DNA of 64,000 bases, taken from Glycomyces salinus (GTDB taxonomy: Bacteria; Actinomycetota; Actinomycetes; Mycobacteriales; Micromonosporaceae). The stretch's first letter is position 1. The number at the start of each line of letters is the position of its first letter. The stretch lies in the NCBI RefSeq assembly GCF_016428645.1, contig NZ_JAELXW010000006.1, positions 1 to 64,000 on the forward strand. The letters are read 5' to 3'. This document shows, piece after piece, positions 22,550 to 38,525 of the stretch. The notes under the pieces were generated by a model that did not search any database, had not been told where the DNA came from, and was given only the letters and a program-made list of their open reading frames with translations. Made by a program: the position numbers and the translations under genes.

Positions 22550-22832
22550 AGATGTCGTGGGTTCCGATCCGACGCCACATGACGTGCGGTTCGCCCTCGA
22601 TCTGCTCTTCGCCGTACTGCCATGTGGCGCGACCATCCGAGTCCCATGTCAGCTCATAGACTCCGTCGCACCCCTGCATCTTTTTGACTCTCAGGCCCGC
22701 CCTCAATGGTCGATTCGCCTTGAGATCCTCCACGAATTGAGCTACTGCTCTCTGGAACCGGGCGCGCTGCCCTGCGTCGAGTTTCCCGTAATCCTTGTTG
22801 AACTTCGGAAACTCCTCAAACGTCGGACTCAC
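22536..22832 (-). CDS. RelE/ParE-superfamily toxin
   Basis: This is a 98-residue basic protein of the small RelE fold. It has N-terminal helices (FNKDYGKLDAGQRARFQRAVAQFVEDL) then strands with GLRVKKMQGCDGVYELTWDSDGRATWQY and a C-terminal VMWRRIGTHDIFK. RelE toxins usually cut mRNA in the ribosomal A site. The start GTG overlaps the antitoxin stop (GTGA), which implies coupling. Confidence 0.82.
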   Translation of the reverse strand: MSPTFEEFPKFNKDYGKLDAGQRARFQRAVAQFVEDLKANRPLRAGLRVKKMQGCDGVYELTWDSDGRATWQYGEEQIEGEPHVMWRRIGTHDIFKNP

Positions 22833-23149
22833 GGAAGCGGGTTCTCCCGCTCTAGGGTCTCGAACATCTCTTCAGCGCTGTGGAACACCCTGCCCTCACC
22901 GGCGGCGATCTGCTCATCGGCTTCACGCTCACCGGCCTGCCACTCCGGCGTCCAGTACCAGCGCTGGTCAGCCGGAATCACGACGAGCCCCTCCAGCCTG
23001 GCGTCACCATAGTCATCGACAGTGAGGCGGAGGCGGTCCCCTTCCTTCACATGCAGCGCATCTTGTATCTCCCGGGGAATGGTCACTTGACCCTTCGAGC
23101 GGATCTTGAGCTCTGCCTCGGCGATCACCCTCGGCTCCTTCTCGTTCAT
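22829..23149 (-). CDS. AbrB-family antitoxin of the RelE-type toxin
   Basis: This is a 106-residue protein. The AbrB/SpoVT domain (KIRSKGQVTIPREIQDALHVKEGDRLRL split over residues 15-42) is followed by an acidic C-terminal toxin-binding tail. An AbrB-type antitoxin with a RelE-type toxin is a less common pairing than RHH or HTH with RelE. An inverted repeat lies just upstream. Confidence 0.82.
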   Translation of the reverse strand: MNEKEPRVIAEAELKIRSKGQVTIPREIQDALHVKEGDRLRLTVDDYGDARLEGLVVIPADQRWYWTPEWQAGEREADEQIAAGEGRVFHSAEEMFETLERENPLP

Positions 23150-23184
23150 CGAACCCTCCCCAGGATATTCTTACTGTCTTACTT

Positions 23185-23204
23185 TAGCACTTTCACACGT
23201 GCTA
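23185..23204. promoter_or_regulatory. Candidate operator for the AbrB/RelE unit
   Basis: TAGCAC and GTGCTA flank an 8 bp spacer, 35 bp upstream of the antitoxin start. The surrounding DNA is AT-rich, as a promoter would be. Autoregulation by the AbrB antitoxin or its complex is likely for this kind of module. Confidence 0.5.
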
Positions 23205-23229
23205 CATCGTATCATCTGCATGACACACG

Positions 23230-23263
23230 GAGGGGCCGGAGCGCTTCGCGCTCCGGCCCCCTC
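23230..23263 (-). terminator. Terminator after rpoC
   Basis: GAGGGGCCGGAGCGC pairs with GCGCTCCGGCCCC around a short TTC loop, 38 bp after the rpoC stop. Confidence 0.78.
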
Positions 23264-23300
23264 TGTTCAGCCGTCGGGAATCGGCTTGGGTTTGGCTCTT

Positions 23301-27188
<3,888 letters not shown>

Positions 27189-27274
27189 TGAACTCTTCCC
27201 CTTGATGTTGCTATAAAGCCTTGGCTCATTTACGGCTCCGCATGCGTCGCCGTGGGTGATGAGACGTGGGCGGT

Positions 27275-27304
27275 GGCGGGTCGCTCCCTTGCGGGCGACC
27301 CGCC
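27275..27304 (-). other. Hairpin in the rpoB-rpoC gap
   Basis: GGCGGGTCGC and GCGACCCGCC flank a 10 nt loop between the rpoB stop and the rpoC start. It has no T-tract and probably acts in mRNA processing or as a partial attenuator. Confidence 0.45.
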
Positions 27305-27315
27305 CTCACTCGACG

Positions 27316-30747
<3,432 letters not shown>

Positions 30748-30958
30748 GATTCGTCCTTCCGAGGACCTGAGTTTGCTGCGGCCGGCGCATGCCAGGGTCA
30801 CGACAACGAAGCGGGATCGGCGTGGGCGGTCGGGGGCGGGCATCGGGTCGCACGAGCCGTTCGGCGCGCGATCGCAGATGAGTCGATACCTGAATTCCCC
30901 ACCGTCCGCGCCCCTCACCGCTTCAAGAACGAGCGTGAAGGAGGCAGCGCAAATTAAT

Positions 30959-30987
30959 AGCTTAATACAAGCTCCGGCAACTGTCAA
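30959..30987 (-). promoter_or_regulatory. rpoB promoter
   Basis: On the minus strand a perfect -35 TTGACA (30982-30987) and TAAGCT (30959-30964) are separated by exactly 17 bp in a locally AT-rich stretch. The predicted leader before the TTG start is about 205 nt. Confidence 0.75.
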
Positions 30988-31550
30988 CTCCCCGCCGGCG
31001 CGGCGAGGTGTGTGGTGACGACGATCTCGTCGGCTGCCGAAGCTCCTCCCAACTGAGGGTCGATTCATGCGTGGCCGGTGAGGGCCAGTCCTGCCTTGGC
31101 CCGTTCGCATGCAGCTGATGCGAACGTTGCCCGCGCCACGTTGGGGCGCTCGATTCACTAGTTTGCAGGATCAGGTCACACTTCGTCAAGTCAAGCGTCG
31201 AATGCGTCGCCAGGCGATCCTTCGCAAGGAGGACCGGACATGAAGGGTTTCACCAGCGGGGCCGGACCGGCGGGCGGCGGTCCGAGCCGTCCCCTCCGCG
31301 GCTCGGACCACCGGCATCCGTCGGGAGCGGAAGGTCCCCTCGCCCGGGGCGCGGACGCCGACGCTGCCGCGTCGCCGAAGCCGGGAGCGCCTCCGAGCTG
31401 AAGCGGAAGGCACCCGTCTTTCTTGCAGCGCTTGCGTTCCGCGCGCGCCGGGCGGGTCGGGAGCCCGCTGCGGGGCTCCACCCGGTACAACGAGCCAGCG
31501 GGCCGAAAGTGACGCATCCTCGGAAGATTTCCCGGGCCGCGGACAGGAGT
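30988..31550. other. Gene-free interval upstream of rpoB
   Basis: Apart from the rpoB promoter at its edge, no gene with supporting features is seen in this 560 bp stretch. A TTGACTTGACG string near 31184 on the minus strand could be part of a second promoter, but I find no convincing -10. Confidence 0.5.
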
Positions 31551-31583
31551 GCCCGGGCCGCGCCCCATCCGCGCGGCCCGGGC
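31551..31583 (-). terminator. Terminator after the acidic lipoprotein gene
   Basis: GCCCGGGCCGCGC pairs with GCGCGGCCCGGGC around a 7 nt loop, about 25 bp after the lipoprotein stop. It isolates that gene from the rpoB promoter. Confidence 0.75.
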
Positions 31584-31608
31584 CCATACCCCGGTTAAGG
31601 CTTGCGTC

Positions 31609-32868
31609 CTAGGCGTCGATCATCTCCTGGGCGGCCTCGATCGCCTCGTCCATGTCTTCCTGCCAGGAGTAGATGCGCTCTTCGATCTCCTTGTAAGCGG
31701 AGATGTTGACCTCGTCGTAGGCCTCGGCGGAGGCTTCGGCGTAGCCGACCTCCTCGTCGCACTCGGCGAAGACCAGCGCCACGTCGATCTCGTAGGCCTT
31801 CTGGTCCTCGAAATCGTCGCCGAGGTCATCGGGGACGTCGGGGAGCTCGGTCTCGGAGTCACCGCCGTAGCTGTACTCCTCCTCCTCGCCCTCCCAGTAG
31901 ATGCTGTAGAAGTACTCCCAGGTCGGCAGGTACCCGCCCTCGTCGAACTCCCAGCCCGCGTGGCCGGCCTCGGCCAGGCAGTCGGTGAACTCGTACCGGA
32001 GGTCGATCATGCGGTCCTGGTACTCGAACTCGATGTCCTCCCACATGGTCTCCTCGGCGGAGTACTCGGGGTTCTCGGGCCGGTAGGACCACTCGGTCCA
32101 GGTCCCGGATTCGCCGCCTTCCTCCCACTCGTGCTCGACCAGTTCGGGCTCGCCGTAGAGGCCCTCGATCATCTCGAGCTGGCAGCCGCCGGGCATGGGC
32201 TCCTCGAAGTCCTCGGCGTCACCCTCGAACTCGAGGTCGCCGTCCTCGGTGTCCTCGACGACCTCTTCATCTCCGGAGCCCAGCCCTTCGATGACGGTGC
32301 CGTCGTCGAGGCCGTGGCCGCCCCCGTCATCGAGGACGTAGCCGTACCACTCCTCGGCCTTCTCCTCGCCGACGTAGGCGACGTACCAGTCCCACTTCTC
32401 GTCCTTGTCGAGGGCCTCGAACTCGCTGTTGTCGGGCTCCTCGAAGGCCTCCTCCTCGTACTCCTCCTCCTGCTGGTCGTAGTAGTCCTGGGCTTCCTCG
32501 CTCTCCCACTGGTCGGGCGCCTCGGCCCAGATGCCGAAGCCGTACTCGCCGGCCTCCTCGGCGTCGGGGAGGAAGCCCTCGTGCGGGTAGCCCCAGGACA
32601 GCGAGTCGCGCTCCTGAGGGGCCCATTCCATGAGCTCGAATTCGTCGTGGACGGTGTGGCCGGCCTCTTCGAGGCAGGAACGGATGATCCGGTTCTCTGC
32701 CGCGGTGAGTTCGGCGTCGAGGCGGGCCGACTCGTTGAGCAGCTGGACGAGCTGCTCCTCTTCGCTGGCGGGCTCCTCGTCGTCGTCGCCCAGCAGGCCG
32801 CAGCCCGCTGTGAGGGTCAGTGCGGCGGCGGCGCTCAGGGCCGCGGCGCCTCGGAACCGGTCGGGCAT
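31609..32868 (-). CDS. Highly acidic secreted lipoprotein of unknown function
   Basis: This is a 419-residue predicted lipoprotein: a hydrophobic signal ending LTAGC (Cys-23), then DDDEEPASEEE. The rest is extremely rich in Glu, Asp, Tyr and Trp, with runs such as EEEYEEEAFEEPD and few Lys or Arg. Conserved-looking Cys residues occur in RSCLEEAGH, FTDCLAEAGH and FAECDEEVGY; the first two form a C-L-x-E-A-G-H repeat, so two related modules are likely. I do not recognise the family. It sits between rplL and rpoB, where other actinobacteria normally have no such gene, with its own terminators on both sides. Confidence 0.8.
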   Translation of the reverse strand: MPDRFRGAAALSAAAALTLTAGCGLLGDDDEEPASEEEQLVQLLNESARLDAELTAAENRIIRSCLEEAGHTVHDEFELMEWAPQERDSLSWGYPHEGFLPDAEEAGEYGFGIWAEAPDQWESEEAQDYYDQQEEEYEEEAFEEPDNSEFEALDKDEKWDWYVAYVGEEKAEEWYGYVLDDGGGHGLDDGTVIEGLGSGDEEVVEDTEDGDLEFEGDAEDFEEPMPGGCQLEMIEGLYGEPELVEHEWEEGGESGTWTEWSYRPENPEYSAEETMWEDIEFEYQDRMIDLRYEFTDCLAEAGHAGWEFDEGGYLPTWEYFYSIYWEGEEEEYSYGGDSETELPDVPDDLGDDFEDQKAYEIDVALVFAECDEEVGYAEASAEAYDEVNISAYKEIEERIYSWQEDMDEAIEAAQEMIDA

Positions 32869-32969
32869 CGTCGTCTCCTCGTTTCGGGGTGGCGTCGTCT
32901 ACCGGTCAGACGCGACAGATGCCCCGAAACGTTGCACGGATTTCGAGATTCGCGCGGAGAAAACGAAAA

Positions 32970-33005
32970 CCGGGGCCGCGCCGCCTTTCGGCGGTGCGGC
33001 CCCGG
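32970..33005 (-). terminator. Terminator after rplL
   Basis: CCGGGGCCGC and GCGGCCCCGG with an inner CCGCC/GGCGG stem form a strong hairpin, followed on the minus strand by GTTTTCGTTTTC. It ends the rplJL transcript before the lipoprotein gene. Confidence 0.85.
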
Positions 33006-33061
33006 CCGTACAGGGCCTGGGAATCCCCTTGTAGAGCCTGGTCGGCTCCGGCGCGTCCGGT

Positions 33062-33448
33062 CTACTTCAGCGAGACGGTGGCGCCGGCGCCCTCGAGGGC
33101 CTCCTTGGCCTTCTCGGCGTCGTCCTTGCTGGCGCCCTCGACGACGGCCTTCGGCGCGCCCTCGACGAGCTCCTTGGCCTCCTTGAGGCCGAGCGAGGTG
33201 ATGCCGCGGACCTCCTTGATGACCTTGATCTTGGAGTCGCCGGCCGACTCGAGGACGACGTCGAACGTGTCCTTCTCGACGGCGGCCTCCTCGCCACCGG
33301 GGGCGGCGCCACCGGCGGCGGCGACGGCGACGGGAGCGGCGGCGGTGACGTCGAACTTCTCCTCGAACGCCTTGACGAACTCGGAGATCTCCAGGAGGGT
33401 CATCTCCTCGAACTGCGAGAGCAGTTCGTCAGTGGACAGCTTAGCCAT
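33062..33448 (-). CDS. rplL: Ribosomal protein L7/L12
   Basis: The 128-residue stalk protein recruits translation GTPases. It has the N-terminal dimer domain, an Ala/Gly hinge ([13 protein letters not shown]), and a C-terminal domain with [20 protein letters not shown]. It lies 30 bp after rplJ. Confidence 0.98.
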   Translation of the reverse strand: MAKLSTDELLSQFEEMTLLEISEFVKAFEEKFDVTAAAPVAVAAAGGAAPGGEEAAVEKDTFDVVLESAGDSKIKVIKEVRGITSLGLKEAKELVEGAPKAVVEGASKDDAEKAKEALEGAGATVSLK

Positions 33449-33478
33449 GGTGTTTCCTTTCTGATGTCTTCGCGCCGG

Positions 33479-34018
33479 CTACTCTCCGGCGGCTTCCTTC
33501 TTGTCGGCCAGCGCGGCGCCCAGTCGGGCGACCTGCGAGGCGGGAGCGGCGAAGAGGCCGGCGGCCTTCTGGATGTTGCCCTTGAGCGCTCCGGCGACCT
33601 TGGCCAGCAGCACCTCGCGGGACTCCAGGTCGGCGAGCCGCTTGATCTCGTCGACGGACAGGACGGCACCGTCCATGAATCCGCCCTTGATCACCAGCGC
33701 CTCGTGGTTCTTGGCGAAATCGCGCAGTCCCTTGGCGGCCTCGACCGGGTCGCCCTCGATGAAGGTGATCGCGGTCGGTCCGGAGAACAGGTCCTCCAGG
33801 CCCTTGACGCCCGCCGCATCGGCGGCGCGCTTGGCGAGGGTGTTCTTGGCGACGCGGTAGCGCGCCCCCTCGCCGAGGGTCCGGCGGAGCTCCTGGAGCT
33901 CCTCGACGGTCAGCCCGCGGTACTCGGTGAGCACGGCGGCCGACGAGCTGGAGAAGCGATCGGTCAGCTCGGCGATGGCGGCCTGCTTGTCCGCCGGGTA
34001 GTTTTCCCGTTCAGCCAT
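33479..34018 (-). CDS. rplJ: Ribosomal protein L10
   Basis: The 179-residue stalk base protein binds L12 dimers. [20 protein letters not shown] and [12 protein letters not shown] are typical. I start at ATG 34018, preceded by AAGGAGGG; the annotated frame extends 11 codons upstream without a ribosome site. An L10-type leader precedes it. Confidence 0.97.
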   Translation of the reverse strand: MAERENYPADKQAAIAELTDRFSSSSAAVLTEYRGLTVEELQELRRTLGEGARYRVAKNTLAKRAADAAGVKGLEDLFSGPTAITFIEGDPVEAAKGLRDFAKNHEALVIKGGFMDGAVLSVDEIKRLADLESREVLLAKVAGALKGNIQKAAGLFAAPASQVARLGAALADKKEAAGE

Positions 34019-34072
34019 GTTTCCCTCCTTTCTCGGCTGATCAATCCTCAAACCGTCAGGAGGCGCGAAAAA

Positions 34073-34093
34073 GGCGCCCCCCGCTGGGACGCC
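34073..34093 (-). terminator. Attenuator in the rplJ leader
   Basis: On the minus strand a GGCGTCCC/GGGGCGCC hairpin is followed directly by TTTTT, 55 bp before the rplJ start. A T-run terminator inside the leader suggests transcription attenuation of rplJL. Confidence 0.65.
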
Positions 34094-34225
34094 TCCGCAA
34101 ATGACTGTGGCTCAACCTGTGAGAAGGTTCGACACCATGGTCGCTTCGAGTCGCCCTACGTTGGCCCCTGGATGGTTTACAACCGCTCGAGGCGGTGACC
34201 GACGGTCTTCGGGTTGTTGTCTCAG
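34080..34225 (-). ncRNA. L10 leader RNA
   Basis: The minus strand upstream of rplJ carries GACCGTCGGTCACCGCC, then GAGCGGTTGTAAACC and paired arms further on. These resemble the conserved actinobacterial L10 leader, where L10(L12)4 binds the mRNA for feedback control. It overlaps a T-run hairpin, so control may be by attenuation. The exact boundaries are estimates. Confidence 0.65.
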
Positions 34226-34248
34226 ATGCTAGCAGTGGACGTGAAGAA

Positions 34249-34277
34249 GCCCCAGCGCAGGGAGCCTGCGCCGGGGC
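34249..34277 (-). terminator. Terminator after rplA
   Basis: GCCCC-AGCGCAGG pairs with CCTGCGC-CGGGGC with one mismatch, about 35 bp after the rplA stop. It separates rplKA from the rplJL leader. Confidence 0.7.
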
Positions 34278-34310
34278 CACGTCACACTCTTCGCGCTTCG
34301 GCGCGGGTCG

Positions 34311-35006
34311 CTAGGCGACCTTGACCGCCGACGGGTCGACCGGGATGCCCGGGCCCATCGTGGTGGTCAGGGTGATCTTCTTGATGTAGACGCCCTTGGA
34401 GCTGGACGGCTTGAGCCGCTGCACCTCTTCGACCGCGGCGGCGTAGTTCTCGACCAGCTGGTCGGTCGAGAAGCTGGTCTTGCCGATGGTCAGGTGCAGG
34501 TTGGCGTGCTTGTCGACGCGGAAGGCGATCTTGCCGCCCTTGATCTCCGTGACGGCCTTGGCGACGTCCGGGGTGACCGTGCCCGTCTTCGGGTTCGGCA
34601 TCAGGCCGCGCGGGCCCAGGATCCGCGCGATCCGGCCGATCTTGGCCATCTGGTCGGGAGTGGCGACGGCGGCGTCGAAGTCGAGCCAGCCTTCCGAGAT
34701 CCGCTTGACCAGGTCGTCGGAGCCGACCTCGTCGGCGCCGGCGGCCACGGCGGCCTCGGCCTTGTCGCCCTCGGCGAAGGCGATGACCCGGACGGTCTTG
34801 CCGGTGCCGTTGGGCAGGGAGACGGTGCCGCGGACGAGCTGGTCGGCCTGCCGCGGGTCCACGCCGAGCCGCAGGGCGACCTCGACGGTGGCGTCGAACT
34901 TCGTCGGGGAGGTCTCCTTGGCCAGTTCGGCGGCCTCGGCGGGCGCGTACAGGCGCGCCTTGTCGACCCGCTTCATCAGGTCGGAGTACTTCTTACTGCG
35001 CTTCAT
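34311..35006 (-). CDS. rplA: Ribosomal protein L1
   Basis: The 231-residue L1 stalk protein has [21 protein letters not shown] near the start and the signature [19 protein letters not shown]. In many bacteria L1 represses rplKA translation. It lies 57 bp after rplK. Confidence 0.98.
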   Translation of the reverse strand: MKRSKKYSDLMKRVDKARLYAPAEAAELAKETSPTKFDATVEVALRLGVDPRQADQLVRGTVSLPNGTGKTVRVIAFAEGDKAEAAVAAGADEVGSDDLVKRISEGWLDFDAAVATPDQMAKIGRIARILGPRGLMPNPKTGTVTPDVAKAVTEIKGGKIAFRVDKHANLHLTIGKTSFSTDQLVENYAAAVEEVQRLKPSSSKGVYIKKITLTTTMGPGIPVDPSAVKVA

Positions 35007-35063
35007 GATCCATCCTTCGGATGTCGTGGTGAGGGCGAGCGCCGCCCTTCCACTGGGTCGGGT

Positions 35064-35492
35064 CTACTCGACGGTGATGCCCATGGAGCGGGCGGTGCCG
35101 GCGACGATTTTGCTGGCGGCGTCGAGGTTGTTGGCGTTCAGGTCGGGCATCTTCTTCTCCGCGATCTCGCGGACCTGGTCGGCGGTGACCTTGCCGACCT
35201 TGTTGCGGTGCGGCTCGCCCGAGCCCTTGTTCACACCGGCGGCCTTGAGCAGGAGCTTCGCGGCCGGCGGGGTCTTGAGGACGAACGTGAACGAACGGTC
35301 CTCGTACACCGTGATCTCAGCGGGGAGGATCTCGCCGCGCTGGTTCTCGGTGGCCGCGTTGTAGGCCTTGCAGAACTCCATGATGTTGACGCCGTGCTGG
35401 CCGAGGGCGGGACCCACCGGCGGAGCCGGAGTGGCCTGGCCACCCGCGAGTTCCAGCTTGAACGTCACAACGGCCTTCTTGTTGGGAGCCAT
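35064..35492 (-). CDS. rplK: Ribosomal protein L11
   Basis: The 142-residue protein starts [20 protein letters not shown] and carries [20 protein letters not shown], the thiopeptide-binding N-terminal domain, with its Pro residues intact. I trimmed the frame to ATG 35492, its homology start. Confidence 0.97.
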   Translation of the reverse strand: MAPNKKAVVTFKLELAGGQATPAPPVGPALGQHGVNIMEFCKAYNAATENQRGEILPAEITVYEDRSFTFVLKTPPAAKLLLKAAGVNKGSGEPHRNKVGKVTADQVREIAEKKMPDLNANNLDAASKIVAGTARSMGITVE

Positions 35493-35665
35493 CGTGTCCT
35501 TCTCTTCCTGGGCTGTCACGGGGCGGAGTGCCCCGTTCCTTACGTGCGCGCGCCCGCCCGCGGCGGGTGCGCAACTTCTCGATGGTACTTGCCGGCCGAG
35601 CCGGAACCTGAAGCGAGGTGTGTGAGCTGGGCCAACTGCCGGGCCGCAGCGGACCTCTGCCCCGC

Positions 35666-36415
35666 CTAGAGCTTGGAGACCTGGTTGAAGTTCAGCTCCA
35701 CCGGGGTCTCGCGGCCGAAGATCGAGACCAGCACCTTGAGCTTCTGCTGCTCGGCGTTGATCTCGGAGATCGTGGCGGGCATCGAGGCGAAGGCGCCGTC
35801 GACCACGGTCACGGACTCGCCCTCGGTGAAGTCGACCTTGATCTCGGGCTCGGAGGAGGACTCCTCCTCGGTCGCGCCGGCCTCGGCCTTCTGCTCGGGC
35901 GGCAGCAGCCACTGGATGACCTCGTCGAGCGGGAGCGGGCTGGGCCGGTCGGTGCGGTCGACCACGCCCACGAACCCGGTCACGCCCGGAGTGTTGCGGA
36001 CCACCGAGTAGGACTCGGGGGTCATCTCCATGCGGACCAGCACGTAGCTGGGGAAGACCTTGGCCTCCACCTTGGACCGCTTGCCGTTCTTGATCTCCAC
36101 CTCGGTGTGGGTGGGGACCTGGACCTCGTAGATGTAGTCCTCCATGTCGAAGGACTGGATCCGGTTGCCCAGGTTGGACTTGACCCGGTTCTCGAATCCG
36201 GCGTACGAGTGCAGCACGTACCACTCGCCGGGCGCGAACCGGTATTTGGCGCGCAGCGCCTCGGCCGGGTCGATCTCGGGCTCGGCCTCCGCCCCGGAGT
36301 CGGCCTGCTCGTTCTCGGCGGTCTTGGTCTCAACGGCCTCGAGATCGCGCTCGGCGTCGTCCGCCGCGGCCTGCGCCTCGGCTTCCTTCTTGAAGGCTTC
36401 GTCGAACTCAGACAC
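35666..36415 (-). CDS. nusG: Transcription elongation/antitermination factor NusG
   Basis: The 249-residue protein has an acidic N-terminal extension of about 55 residues, as in other actinobacteria. The NGN domain follows ([20 protein letters not shown]), and a C-terminal KOW domain ends with [20 protein letters not shown]. An acidic linker ([12 protein letters not shown]) joins the domains. It follows secE. Confidence 0.97.
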   Translation of the reverse strand: MSEFDEAFKKEAEAQAAADDAERDLEAVETKTAENEQADSGAEAEPEIDPAEALRAKYRFAPGEWYVLHSYAGFENRVKSNLGNRIQSFDMEDYIYEVQVPTHTEVEIKNGKRSKVEAKVFPSYVLVRMEMTPESYSVVRNTPGVTGFVGVVDRTDRPSPLPLDEVIQWLLPPEQKAEAGATEEESSSEPEIKVDFTEGESVTVVDGAFASMPATISEINAEQQKLKVLVSIFGRETPVELNFNQVSKL

Positions 36416-36644
36416 GCTCGTCTCTCATTCCGGCTCGTCCCCGCGGAGCGGGGATCCACGTTGCTTGGTCTACTCGGATGACTGCGGTGCCGACTGTGCG
36501 GAATCTCGTTCCGCAGGCGTCACCGTGGCTCCCTAACAGTCACGCGCCGGCGGAACCGGCGCGTGTTATACGACTAGGGTAACCGGCCCGCCGCGCGGCC
36601 GGTCCCAGGCATGGCGGATCCGGCGCAGGTCACGTCGGAGCGCG
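36416..36644 (-). other. secE-nusG gap with a hairpin at 36541-36565
   Basis: CACGCGCCGG pairs with CCGGCGCGTG in a gap of 229 bp. TATAAC next to it on the minus strand could be a -10 element, but no matching -35 was found. It may partly insulate nusG from secE. Confidence 0.45.
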
Positions 36645-36926
36645 TCAGGAGTCGGCGCCGAACGCGCGCTGCACGAGGTCACCGAAGAGCAGGTCCAGGC
36701 CGCCGATGTAGGCCATGATGACCGCGACGAAGACCAGCACCACGATCGAGTAGGTGATCAGCTGGCGGCGGGTCGGGTAGACGACCTTGCGGAGCTGCTC
36801 GACGACCTCGCGCAGGAAGCGGCCCAGTTTCTTGAAGGGGTTGCGATCGACCTTGCCGGAACCGCGCTTGGGCGTGGGACGACCCTTGCCCGCGGTCGTG
36901 TCGGAGCGGCTGGTGTCGTCGGCCAC
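36645..36926 (-). CDS. secE: Preprotein translocase subunit SecE
   Basis: This 93-residue protein has an N-terminal hydrophilic part, then KKLGRFLREVVEQLRKVVYPTR (amphipathic helix, split here) and one membrane helix (SIVVLVFVAVIMAYIGGLDL). It is the gamma-type clamp of SecY. The secE-nusG order is conserved in bacteria. No tRNA-Trp gene is seen upstream. Confidence 0.95.
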   Translation of the reverse strand: MADDTSRSDTTAGKGRPTPKRGSGKVDRNPFKKLGRFLREVVEQLRKVVYPTRRQLITYSIVVLVFVAVIMAYIGGLDLLFGDLVQRAFGADS

Positions 36927-37023
36927 GTCGGCTTCCTCCAGGTCTGGTCGGGCAGTGCCATCCCCGCCGGCGCGGGGAGCTCACGCCCGCAGCATACCGC
37001 AAGGGCCAAGACACGTAATTCGC

Positions 37024-37521
37024 TCATCCCGGCGGGGGCGGCGAATCGGGCATCCGCTTGCGGAACTCCTGCCAGAGCTCGCGCATCTCGGTGAACCGCT
37101 CGGCCGCGAACTGGAAATACAGCGCGCTCTGGTACATCCGGTCGCGCCCCGCCCCCGGCGGTAGGGTCTCGACGCCCGCGAGCGCCAGCTCCTCGTAGCG
37201 CTTGAGCAGCGGCAGCCGGTCGAGCATTATCCGGCCCCAGATGTCGTCGTCGAGGATCTCGTAGACGTCGGCGCGGGTGTCGGGCCGGCGGTTCTTGACG
37301 ATGAGCCCGGCGGTCACCAGGTCGCGGACCGCGTTCGAGATCGCCGCCAGGCTCACGCCCATGCCCTCGGCCAGCTCGGCGGCGGTGTAGCTGGAGGCGT
37401 CGTCGATGAGGATGTACGAGAAGACCCGGGCGGTCATCCGCTGCATGCCGCTCTCGACCAGCATCGTCGCGAAACGCTCCACGTAGTTCATCACTTCGGT
37501 ACGGTCGACATCGTCGCTCAT
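37024..37521 (-). CDS. MarR/GbsR-type winged-helix regulator
   Basis: This 165-residue regulator has a winged helix in residues about 10-85 (RVFSYILIDDASSYTAAELAEGMGVSLAAISNAVRDL in parts). A helical C-terminus follows, YQSALYFQFAAERFTEMRELWQEF. I start at ATG 37521 with GAGGGG upstream. It is divergent from the ABC exporter genes across a clear palindrome, so it is most likely their repressor. Confidence 0.83.
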   Translation of the reverse strand: MSDDVDRTEVMNYVERFATMLVESGMQRMTARVFSYILIDDASSYTAAELAEGMGVSLAAISNAVRDLVTAGLIVKNRRPDTRADVYEILDDDIWGRIMLDRLPLLKRYEELALAGVETLPPGAGRDRMYQSALYFQFAAERFTEMRELWQEFRKRMPDSPPPPG

Positions 37522-37560
37522 CGCGGCCCCTCTTTCGGCTCCAACCTTCGACACGATCAT

Positions 37561-37584
37561 ACATTTCACAAATTCATGAAATGT
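37561..37584. promoter_or_regulatory. Operator between the regulator and ABC genes
   Basis: ACATTTCA and TGAAATGT are perfect 8 bp arms around 8 bp, 18 bp upstream of the ABC ATPase start and 39 bp from the regulator start. The position would allow the regulator to block both promoters. The ATPase mRNA would have a very short leader. Confidence 0.7.
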
Positions 37585-37602
37585 GTGGTACGTTTAAAAA
37601 CT

Positions 37603-38523
37603 ATGACCGCTGTCATCCACACCGAGAAACTCGTCAAGCGATTCGGTCACGTCACCGCGCTCGACGGGCTCGACCTCGAGGTATCCGAGGGCCAGACGCA
37701 CGGCTTCCTCGGGCCCAACGGGGCCGGCAAGTCCACCACCATCCGCATCCTGCTCGGGATGCTCAGAGCGGACGGCGGCACCGCCCGCCTCCTCGGGTCC
37801 GACCCGTGGAGCGAGGCCGCCGAACTGCACCGCCGCATCGCCTACGTGCCCGGCGACGTCGCCCTCTGGCCCAGCCTCTCCGGCGGGGAGACCATCGACG
37901 TGCTCGGCCGCCTGCGAGGCGGGATCGACAAGTCCAAGCGGGACCAGCTGCTCGAGCGCTTCGACCTCGACCCGCGCAAGAAGGGCCGGTCCTACTCCAA
38001 GGGCAACCGGCAGAAGGTGGCCCTGGTCGCCGCCTTCGCCTCCGACGCCGAGCTGTTCCTGCTCGACGAGCCCACCTCCGGGCTCGACCCGCTCATGGCC
38101 GCCGTGTTCAACGAGGTCGTGCGCGAAGTCGCCGCCGAAGGCAAGACCGTGCTGCTGTCCAGCCACGTCATGAGCGAGGTCGAGGCGCTGTGCGAGAAGG
38201 TGAGCATCATCCGCAAGGGCCTCGTGGTCGAGACCGGGACGCTCGCCGAGATGCGGCACTTCTCGCGCTCGGAGGTCCGGGCGACCCTCAAGAAGCCGAT
38301 CCGCGGCCTGGGCGACCACGAGGGCGTCCACAACCTGAAAGAGGACGGCCTCGAACTGCACTTCCAGGTCGACTCCGGCGCGCTCGACGACGTGCTCACG
38401 CAGCTGGCCGTCGCCGGGATCGCCAGCCTCACCTGCGAACCGCCGTCGCTGGAGGAGCTGTTCCTGCGCTACTACGGCGACGAACTGGCCTCCGCGGGGG
38501 TCCCGAACGGCAACGGGGACTAG
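37603..38523 (+). CDS. ABC transporter ATP-binding protein
   Basis: This is a 306-residue ATPase with Walker A GPNGAGKST (residues 37-45), the signature variant YSKGNRQK, Walker B LFLLDEPTSGLD and an H-loop VLLSSHVMSEVE. The C-terminal extension and signature variant are typical of the DrrA-like drug-export family. Its stop is 2 bp before the permease start. The ATG lies close to the operator, with no clear ribosome site. Confidence 0.93.
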   Translation: MTAVIHTEKLVKRFGHVTALDGLDLEVSEGQTHGFLGPNGAGKSTTIRILLGMLRADGGTARLLGSDPWSEAAELHRRIAYVPGDVALWPSLSGGETIDVLGRLRGGIDKSKRDQLLERFDLDPRKKGRSYSKGNRQKVALVAAFASDAELFLLDEPTSGLDPLMAAVFNEVVREVAAEGKTVLLSSHVMSEVEALCEKVSIIRKGLVVETGTLAEMRHFSRSEVRATLKKPIRGLGDHEGVHNLKEDGLELHFQVDSGALDDVLTQLAVAGIASLTCEPPSLEELFLRYYGDELASAGVPNGNGD

Positions 38524-38525
38524 CC

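Noticed and set aside
36927-37023. tRNA-Trp upstream of secE
   Set aside because: Searched by eye for CCA anticodon and T-arm sequences; none found.
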